From assembly GCA_019671005.1 (NCBI GenBank), contig CM033723.1:20413254-20477253 (forward strand): a stretch of 64,000 nt of DNA, read 5' to 3'. The first letter of the stretch is position 1; each line of letters opens with the position of its first letter. The notes below the pieces were generated by a model that was not told the DNA's origin, did not search any database, and saw nothing but the letters and a program-made list of their open reading frames with translations. Source of the DNA: Hibiscus mutabilis (lineage: Eukaryota > Streptophyta > Magnoliopsida > Malvales > Malvaceae). Positions 56,890 through 64,000 of the stretch are shown here, one piece after another. The position numbers and the translations under genes are program-made.

Positions 56890-57087
56890 CCTAGGCTCTT
56901 CAGTATTGCTTGCAATAGAAGTGGTTTCTAATCTCCCAATGGTTTGAGTGATTGTGGTTACGGCTGTATCGGTGTGCTCAAGCTTGGTTGCCAATGAGGT
57001 TACAGTCCGTTCAAGTTTATTGAGAGTATCCGAAACTTCTTGAAGAGTCACCTCATGTGGTTCTTCGTCGTTACTCGTTTCTGACAT
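56890..57087 (-). pseudogene. gag: D4 gag N-terminus
   Basis: Same start as D1 and D2 (M-S-E-T-S-N-D-E-E-P), 66 codons, cut at E-E-P-R by D2. The frame is open to the cut. Confidence 0.87.
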
Positions 57088-57675
57088 CCTGAAACACTCG
57101 GATTTAAAAGGTAAAAAGCAAAAGAAAACTAGAAATCTCACTAAACACTCCAAGAATAAATATTTAGTGAGGCAAGTAAACCGATCTCGTGCTCTTTAAA
57201 GACCTTCCTGCCACAAGTCAACAAGTTGCAATCGGAGTTTAATCCTAACAATGAGTCCTAATTGTACTAGGAGTCCAATGAAAGGCTTGACACCAATTGA
57301 ATATAGTTGCAAGAAAGAAGGATTGTAATGCAACTTTTAGTCCTACTCACACCAGAAAAGAGAAGGTGTTAAATTGCGTAATAGAAGAAAAAAAAGCAAA
57401 ACAAAGGAACTTAAGAAACTAAGAGTAGAAAAAAAAATAGTAGAGAAAGATGATAACCCAGAAACAACTTGAAGGAAGAAATCCAATGTTGAATCCACAT
57501 CAATGTGATGCTTGTGGTGGTTGACGGCTAGGTATGAGCTTTCTCACTTTTCTTTCTTTTCTTTCCTTTTATTTTTTTCTCTTTTTTTTTCTTTTTACAA
57601 GGTAAATAAACTGAAAATAACGAAAATTGAAGAAAAAATAATGAAAATAGGGTTAAAGTAGGGGGGAAACCCTAA
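57088..57675 (-). other. D4 leader with purine-rich insert
   Basis: Contains the complement of the A/G tract seen in D1 (57540-57600) and the motif AATCCAATGTTGAATCC at 57480. Its left part is joined to LTR sequence at about 57675 over the shared word TGTTGATG, so PBS and LTR end are deleted. Confidence 0.7.
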
Positions 57676-57877
57676 TGTTGATGTTGTTTTGTCCTCGGCA
57701 CCCTCTTAGACTCAATTATCTAAGCAAGCAACCTCAAGCGGCTCTAACCCACCGCCCTAGACGCGATTATCTAGGCAAGCAAGAGTGTGAAGATTATCTC
57801 CCTCACAAGAACTCGTCGAACTTATGTTGAAGAAGACTTCGAAGGCACAAGTAATCAGCACTTGCAAAAACAAACTC
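57676..57877 (-). repeat. D4 LTR, remainder left of the solo LTR
   Basis: Carries the transcribed LTR words GTCCTCGGCACCCTC and ACAAGAACTCGTCGAAC; continues at 58744 across D5. Confidence 0.85.
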
Positions 57878-58743
57878 TGATAGAGTAGTGCAAATTCGAA
57901 TAAAAAGAAAAACAAAATAAAGAACAAATCTAAAAATTCAGATTTGCTTATGGTAGTGGCGTCAATGGAGGAAGCTTGAATATGTGGAGATGGCGTGATG
58001 AATTGATAGTTGTCCTCGACACCCTCTTAGACGCAATTATCTAAGCAAGCGGCTCTAACACCCTCCCAAACACTTTTGTATGGGCAAGCAGGAGTGTGAA
58101 GATCCTCAACAACAAATCCCGGAGAACTGGAAAATCGATTTGCTTCTAAAACATAAGATAATGTTCTTGCAAGTTGGAACTCAAAAGAGAATTTTATTTA
58201 ATCATTCAAATCTGAATTACAATGTGGGTGAAGCCTCCTTTATATAGGCCATGGAGAAGTTCTAATCCTACTAAACTTAGGAATTAAATACAATAAATAA
58301 ATGCTAAAATCTAATCTCCTAATTAGATAAGTAACTTCTAATAATAAATAAATGCTAAAAATAAAATTCTAATTAAATAAATCTGATCCTGATAGATATT
58401 GCAGAATCCTATATTGATTTAAATTACAAATAATTAAATAAAATCTTGAAAATTCGTAATTATCCAAAAATCCCGTATTAATCACGTATAGGAATTTCTG
58501 CATGCGTTGTCTTCGCTAAAATAGACGTATCTTGAGATACAGATGTCCGATTGAGGCGTTTCAAGATGCGTTGGAAAGATAATTTACAGCCGGACAAGTT
58601 TTAAGAAGACATGTTGGCCCATAAATGTCTGGATCCCATCCAAAAATGCTTCGCAAGTTGACTGATGTTTCTGACTTGCAAAGCAGTTTCAACTTCTTTA
58701 CCAAGATGATTATTTTGACCCCTCTCATGCTCGTATCAAACTC
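57873..58743 (-). mobile_element. D5: solo LTR with AACTC duplication
   Basis: LTR 57878-58738 (861 bp), TGATAGAGTAG to CTCGTATCA, flanked by AACTC (57873-57877 and 58739-58743). The unoccupied site is visible in D2 (GAAACTCACTAAATATTTC near 56195). It carries the conserved module (58496-58590) and a TATATAAAG box (complement 58238-58247). The lack of internal sequence indicates LTR-LTR recombination. Confidence 0.92.
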
Positions 58744-59402
58744 ACTAAATATTTCATAAATCAAAGATGGAGGCTTCATCCTTTTATAGGTGAAGGATAG
58801 ACAAAGTAATTTAACTTCTACTTAAACAAGAAAAACCTAATCTAATTAAAAATAATAAAAAAATAACAGCCTTTAAACTCCTTGTGCTTGTGTGGCAAGG
58901 AATAGGGTGATAAGGCAAGTTATAAGCTGAGAAGGGCTGGGTGGCTGGTTCCTAAAGTATATAAAACCCTAAAAACATCAATTTAAATGATAATAAACAT
59001 ATTGGGCTAAGTTTAATTAGTCCAAAGCCTTATATGTTAGCTTTTGGGCTGAATTTTACAAAATCCCGTATCCAGTTTTCTGCATGCGCAGTCCTTCAGT
59101 AAATTGGACGTATCTTGAGTTCCTAATGTCCGATTGACGCGTTTCAAGATGCGTTGGAAAGGTAACTGAATGACGGACAATTTGTTAGAAGACAACTTGA
59201 CTCAGAAATGCCCGGATCCCATCCGAAAACTCGTCGCAAGTTGGATGACTTTCCAGACTTCAAAAACAGATTCAATTTCTTGTCCAAGATGCATCGTTTT
59301 TGACCTCCTATACGTGCATTGTTTTGGCTTTTATTGTTTGCATCGATCAAAGTCAGCTTCTTGTCCAATATTAGTAATTTGACCCCGCTCAAGCATGTAT
59401 CA
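58744..59402 (-). repeat. D4 LTR, sense 5' part
   Basis: TATA complement 58782-58789, conserved module about 59080-59170, D-K-K-L peptide frame 59455-59144. Ends ATGTATCA at 59402. Confidence 0.85.
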
Positions 59403-59532
59403 AGCGGTGAGGATTTGCTTCGTGTTTTTTTACTTTTCAGGAGGTCCTTGAGCAATGTATTGAATTTTACCCTTTTGGGGACTCGATGTCATTATTGTTG
59501 TCGACTGGATCATTTGGGCTATGATTGTCCAG
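59403..59532 (+). pseudogene. Zinc-knuckle mini-Gag, third copy (start lost)
   Basis: Remainder of a Db internal region right of D4. The start reads AGG instead of ATG (59441), but C-H-Y-C-C-R-L-D-H-L-G-Y-D-C is intact; the frame continues into LTR Db-4. Confidence 0.65.
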
Positions 59533-60698
59533 ATGAGCGCGGTCAAGTTACTCATATGGGACAAGAAGTTGAAGTTGTTCGATGCAAATAACAAGATCCA
59601 AAGTGATCCATGCTTAGGAGGTGTGAAGAGATGCATTTTAGATAATAAAATGAAACTGTTTTGCAAAGCTGGAGCATCAGCCGACTTGAGACGAATTTTC
59701 GGATGGGATCCAGGGATTTTTGGGTCAATTTTGTCTACTAACAATTGACCGCCATTCAGTTACCTTTCTAACGATCTTGAAACGTCTCAATCGGACATCG
59801 GGAACTCAAGATACGTCCAATTTACTAAAGACTGAGCATGCAGAAAACTGGATACGAGATTATTACGGGATTTTGTAAAATTCAGCCCAAAAGCTAACAT
59901 ATAAGGCTTTGGACGAATTAAACTTAACCCAAAGTATTTATTATCATTTAAAATGATGTCTTTAGGGTTTTATATACTTTAGGAACCAGTCACCCTTCTC
60001 CCAAGTCGTTAGATCAAGTCCAATTTAATGGACCAAATTTCTTTGTTTATTTTATTCATTCTTAGCTTTAGGTTAAAGCTATCATTCATCTATAAAAGGA
60101 TGATGCCTTCTTCTTTGTTTTTCAGATTTCATTAATTAATAAAAAGTTCTCTTTGGAGATTTTACTACTCTTTGAGTTTGTAAGTGTTTGGTAAACTAGT
60201 CTAGAAGCCATCTTCAACATAAGATCATCGAGTTCTTGTGAGGGAGATCATCTTCACACTCTTGCTTGCCTAGGTAATTGCATCTAGGAGGGTGAGTTAG
60301 ATCCGCTTGAGGTTGCTTGCTTAGATAATTGCATCTAATAGGGTGTCAAGGACAAAACAATAACAACGATTCGCAAGCCATCTTCATCTTCAACCTTCAC
60401 ACCATCTTCCATAATTCCATAAACAAAGCTGAAATTTTCATATTTGTTTTACCTCTCTTTCTTTATCTTTTTTTTTCAATATTCTTAACTATAATCTTAT
60501 TATTCATCGTCTAATCTATCATATTCACCTTGTTTCTTTAATTTTTCCAGCTTTAATTCTGAAATTTTCAAGAAACCCCAACTAGTTTCTCTTGAATTTT
60601 CAAATTTGCGCCTAACTTCCTTGTTCGAGTCTAAAGCCCTAGGTTTGCTTCCAAGGCATCAAATTGAAGGTTACCACGTGCCAAAGCATACTCTATCA
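59533..60698 (+). repeat. LTR Db-4 (1166 bp)
   Basis: Begins like Db-2 inside the mini-Gag and ends CTCTATCA at 60698. Peptide frame 59521-59748, TATA box 60090-60099. Conserved module near 59760-59835, with a small deletion (AACGATCTTG). Confidence 0.85.
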
Positions 60699-61214
60699 TT
60701 TGGTATCAGATTTGGGACGATTCTTGGCAAGAATTTTGGCGTTTTAGGGTAAAAACTTGAAAATTAGGGAAAATTCGTCAAATCCAAACGAGCGAATTTT
60801 GAGCTGAAAATTTCCAGATCAGATCTACACCATTGGAGGAGTCTTCACACAAAATTTCATGATTTTTTGACTTCGGGAACACCTTGAACGAAGTAGATCA
60901 AGTTGCTGCACACTTCCAGGGTATTTGTGTTGTTTTTATTTTTATTTTTTTCCATTCTTAGCCATTAGTTTTCCGTTGTTTTAGCTTTTTTTTATTCTTA
61001 TACATCTTCTAACACTTTCTTGTTTCCTTGTGTTAGTAGGACCAAAAGTTGCATATCTTTCTTTCTCTTTGCAACTATAATTCTATTGGTGTCTAACCTT
61101 TCATTGGATTCTTAAAGCACATTAGGGTTCATTGGTAGGATTGACCTTCAACATAACTTTCTTGGAGTCAATAACGGTGAGGGTTTGCTTCGTGTTTTTT
61201 TTTTACTTTTCTGG
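60699..61214 (+). other. Db internal 4: PBS and leader
   Basis: PBS TGGTATCAGA at 60701-60710; the leader matches the other Db internals. Confidence 0.75.
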
Positions 61215-61520
61215 ATGTCCTTGAGCAATGTATTGAATTTTACCCTTTTGGGGACTCGATGTCATTATTGTTGTTGACTGGATCATTTGGGCTATGATTG
61301 TCCATATAAGTCTTATTTTCAAGAAATTTTTTTGAGAGATATGTTGGTTGAATTCATGTCTTCAAATGATATTGAAATCCATGATCTGGGCCATAGTGAA
61401 GATGTTACTAATGAGAGTTTCGCCGAAGATATACTTGTGGAAGCCAAAATTCCGCACACACCACTATCCTTCAATGAAATTCAGAATTTTTGTGAAGAGG
61501 ATGTGACAAACGCGTTATAA
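61215..61520 (+). pseudogene. Mini-Gag, fourth copy, with extra acidic segment
   Basis: Starts at ATG 61215 but has TGA at 61275 within the knuckle (C-C-stop-L-D-H, where others have Arg). After that the same frame gives L-G-Y-D-C-P and about 75 further codons, acidic (M-L-V-E-F-M-S-S-N-D-I-E-I-H, S-E-D-V-T-N-E-S-F-A-E-D), to TAA at 61518. This copy preserves internal sequence that the other Db units lost, so the ancestral protein was longer. No domain recognised. Confidence 0.55.
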
Positions 61521-61645
61521 GATCAAAAGAAGTTTGTGAATCAAGAAAAGTATTCACAAGAATCCATCAAAACGTCTTTTCTTCTATGGTACTTTAATGA
61601 ACTTCCTCCGTCCATCGGTTTTTAGATTCGGGGACGAATCTTTTT
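61521..61645 (+). other. Remnant before the Db-5 PPT
   Basis: Short decayed coding-like stretch ending in a pol-tail-like word (GGGGACGAATC, as in the D-S-R-T-N motif region). No frame is open. Confidence 0.5.
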
Positions 61646-61659
61646 GAAGAGTGGGGGAA
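61646..61659 (+). promoter_or_regulatory. Polypurine tract before LTR Db-5
   Basis: GAAGAGTGGGGGAA, the same as the D2 PPT, directly before TGATACATGC. Confidence 0.85.
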
Positions 61660-62887
61660 TGATACATGCATATGCATAGGAGGGCTAGAACGATGCATTG
61701 AAGACAACTTGAAACCGTTTCACATGCCTGATCTTTTTCCTTTTGACTTCAGATTCGAGGACTAATCCTTTTGAGGAAGGAGAGGATGACACATGCATGA
61801 GCGGTCAAGTTACTCATATGCGACAAGAAGTTGAAGCAGTTCGATGCAAATAACAAGCTCCAAAGTGATCCATGCTTAGGAGGTGTGAAGAGATGGATTT
61901 TAGATAATAAACTGAAGCTGTTTTGCAAAGCTGGAGCATCAGCCGACTTGAGACGGATTTTCGGATGGGATCCAGGAGTTTTGGGTCAAGTTGTCTACTA
62001 ACAATTGACCAATTTACTAAAGACTGTGCATGCAGAAAACTGGATACAGGATTATTACGGGATTTTGTAAAATTCAGCCCAAAAGCTAACATATAAGGCT
62101 TTGGACGAATTAAACTTAACCCAATGTATTTATTATCATTTAAAATGATGTCTTTAGGGTTTTATATACTTTGGGAACCAACCACCCTTCTTCCAAGCCG
62201 TTAGATCAAGTCCAATTTAATGGACCAGATTTCATTGTTTATTTTATTCATTCTTAGCTTTAGGTTAAAGCCATCCTTTATCTATAAAAGGATGATGCCT
62301 TCTTCTTTGTTTTTCAGATTTCATTGATTAATAAAAAGTTCTCTTTGGAGATTTTAGTATTCTTTGAGTTTGTAAGTATTCGGTAAACTTGTCTAGAAGC
62401 CATCTTCAACATAAGATCATCGAGTTCTTGTGAGGGAGATCATCTTCACACTCTTGCTTGCCTAGGTAATTGCATCTAGGAGGGTGGGTTAGAGCCGCTT
62501 GAGGTTGCTTGCTTAGATAATTGAGTCTAAGAGGGTGCCGAGGACAAAACAACATCAACAATTCGCAAGCCATCTTCATCTTCAACCTTCACACCATCTT
62601 CCATAATTCCATAAACAAAGCTGGAATTTTCAGATTTGTTTTACCTATCTTTTTCTTAATCTTTTTTCATCTTTTTATTTATATTCTTATTTCTCATCAT
62701 CTAATCTGTCATATTCACCTTGTTTCTTTAATTTTCCAGCTTTAATTCTGAAATTTCAAGAAATCCCCAACTAGTTTCTCTTGAATTTTCATATTTGCGC
62801 CTAACTTCCTTGATCGAGTCTAAAGCCCTAGGTTTGCTTCCAAGCCATCAAATTGAAGATTACCACGTGCCAAAGCATACTCTATCA
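61660..62887 (+). repeat. LTR Db-5 (1228 bp)
   Basis: Extended-start type like Db-1, with the internal second PPT/start at about 61770-61800. TATA box 62282-62291. The conserved module is partly deleted (after CTACTAACAATTGACC it jumps to CAATTTACTAAAGACTG). Ends CTCTATCA at 62887, followed by GAATC. Confidence 0.88.
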
Positions 62888-62892
62888 GAATC
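62888..62892. repeat. Target-site duplication GAATC, right copy
   Basis: Matches 48911-48915. Confidence 0.92.
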
Positions 62893-63096
62893 ATTGATGC
62901 AAAGAGTCGATATCCAAGAGGATGAAGAGGATACAATGACTAGGTTTGTTGTCGGACTCAATGACAACATTCTTGAGGTACTTGAACTCAAAACCTACTA
63001 CACCCTTCAAGAGGCATTCCAATTCGCCATGACAATCGAAAAGCGCATCAAAGATCGACAACGATATCGACAGAAGAATTATCACTATGACAGAGT
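62893..63096 (+). pseudogene. gag: D1 gag, piece 3 (capsid end)
   Basis: Continues gag after the Db complex: M-Q-R-V-D-I-Q-E-D-E-E-D-T-M-T-R-F-V-V-G-L-N, then A-F-Q-F-A-M-T-I-E-K-R-I-K and Y-H-Y-D-R, matching D2 Gag residues about 215-285. It is open throughout and is cut at 63096 by a family N LTR. Confidence 0.9.
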
Positions 63097-63562
63097 GATG
63101 TGAGCACATCAACACCATCTGATCCGGAGGTCATGCCAATAGATAATAAGTTCTTTCACTTAAATACATTGAAGCTTCCAACTTATTTCTCAATGTTTCA
63201 GCCTTAGATAATAAGTTCTTCAATGTGTTACATGCTGATATGTGACATATTAAGTACTTATACTTAGTATATATTTATATGCATATTATTTACTAAGTTA
63301 AGTGTGTTTATATTATGTTTTCCAGTATTTATATGTTTTTATTTTGTTTTTATAGCAGCATAATAAAACGTGGCAGCTAAGGACTTTCCAACAAGCTCGA
63401 TTGAAGCTCATCAATACGTGTGTAGCTCAAAACAGCCCACAACATGTTTTTCAGCTCGTTTCAGCTCCAACACTCCAAATCAACTCAATTCAGCTCAACT
63501 CAAGCTCAACTAGCTCACATTTAGCTAATGAGTCCAAGGGTAGCTCAAACTTGGAGGGACAT
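63097..63562 (+). repeat. Family N LTR start, plus strand
   Basis: TGATGTGAGCACATC at 63097 equals the sense start of the LTR at 28955. The following 260 bases match the complement of 28690-28950, including the decayed pol tail, and an AGCT-rich block follows (63415-63545). It is inserted in D1 gag; the other end is not identified. Confidence 0.7.
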
Positions 63563-64000
63563 TGATACATGTATGGGGGGCTAAAATGATGCATTGTAGC
63601 CAAAGAATTGAAGCTGTTTTATAAGTCTGGAATTTCATCCGACTTGCATCGAATTTTCGGATGGGATCCGGGCACTTATGAGTCTACATGTCTTCTTCAA
63701 ACATATTCTTCTGTCTCTTAGCTTTTCAACGCATCTTGAAACGCATCAATCCGACATTGGGAGCTCAAGTTATGTCCATTTTAGTGAAGACTGTGCGAGC
63801 AGAAATCTCTATACGATTTTATCACGAGAAATATTATTTATTACGAATTTTCAATAATTTTATTGATTATTGTACTTAAATTTAATCTAGAATTCTTTAT
63901 GAAGATATTTAGATGATTTAGGATTAGATTTGTTATTTATTTATTAGTTTTTTTTAGTTTAGATAAAATATGTTTATTTATTTTATTATTATCTTTACTT
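63563..64000 (+). repeat. D-like LTR start, runs off right edge
   Basis: TGATACATGTATGG after a purine-rich GGAGGGACAT. It contains CGAATTTTCGGATGGGATCC and the conserved LTR module (63720-63800) in the same order as the D LTRs, but is clearly diverged. The last 150 bases are AT-rich. No end within the window. Confidence 0.6.

Larger units (their letters stand above)
56890..59402 (-). mobile_element. D4: partial D-family element, minus strand
   Basis: Sense order: 5' LTR (from 59402), interrupted by the solo LTR D5, then a deletion that removed the LTR end and PBS, leader, and gag start up to the D2 insertion. The rest of D4 is missing to the left. Its right border (...ATGTATCA then AGCGGTGAGG) lies in a Db internal region whose other copies read AACGGTGAGG, so D4 inserted into Db. 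Confidence 0.8.
48916..62887 (+). mobile_element. Db tandem LTR complex with nested D-family insertions
   Basis: On the plus strand: LTR Db-1, short internal, Db-2, short internal, truncated Db-3, then inserted minus-strand elements (53399-59402), then the remains of an internal region, Db-4, internal, Db-5. The whole is bounded by GAATC. Only Db-1 and Db-5 have the extended LTR start, and they share variants (GAGTCTAAGAGGGTGCCGAGG, ACATCAACAATTCG); Db-2, Db-3 and Db-4 form a second group. Internal regions hold a PBS, a leader and a zinc-knuckle mini-Gag only, so all units are non-autonomous. Confidence 0.85.

Overview
This window is repeat-dominated DNA from a plant nuclear genome, most likely a eudicot. 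The evidence is AT-rich sequence, plant L1-type LINEs, Ty3/gypsy LTR retrotransposons with initiator-tRNA-Met primer sites, and a large array of about 169-bp satellite monomers. I found no host gene, tRNA, rRNA or CRISPR array. The species cannot be named from this. A long satellite beside gypsy elements whose pol tail runs into the 3' LTR suggests a pericentromeric or centromeric location; that is inference.

Layout. 1-2579: a 5'-truncated LINE on the minus strand, running off the left edge. 2580-25665: satellite of roughly 120 monomers, split by a second 5'-truncated LINE (11320-13819) with a 15-bp target duplication; it contains long-range and local internal duplications, and a scrambled zone at 22430-24990. 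25666-29880: fragments of one LTR family ('N'), including a stretch where PPT and PBS lie 132 bp apart. From about 29940 onward lies an old plus-strand gypsy element ('D1'). Its gag gene is cut into three pieces (32492-32687, 48472-48915, 62893-63096) by two large nested insertions and is ended by a third at 63097.

Insertion 1 (32688-48466, minus strand, duplication GCCTA) is a tandem gypsy complex: partial LTR, LTR, internal copy A, LTR, internal copy B, LTR. Both copies carry gag, protease, reverse transcriptase, RNase H and integrase, almost identical but broken by small indels. LTR sequence variants pair the outermost LTRs with each other and the two inner ones with each other.

Insertion 2 (48916-62887, plus strand, duplication GAATC) is a second tandem complex ('Db') of five related LTRs separated by short internal regions that encode only a CCHC zinc-knuckle mini-Gag. 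It is invaded by minus-strand D-family elements: D4 (56890-59402), which holds a solo LTR (D5), and D2 (53399-56889). D2 has an intact 405-aa Gag without a zinc knuckle and has lost nearly all of pol.

These elements form a layered record: D1 is oldest, then the A/B and Db complexes, then D4, then D2 and D5. Most D-family copies cannot move alone; they keep the cis signals (LTR, PBS, PPT) and either capsid or knuckle. The most unusual points are the split-Gag arrangement, the two-layer tandem LTR complexes, a repeated insertion target in gag, and a short LTR module shared between otherwise different LTR families.
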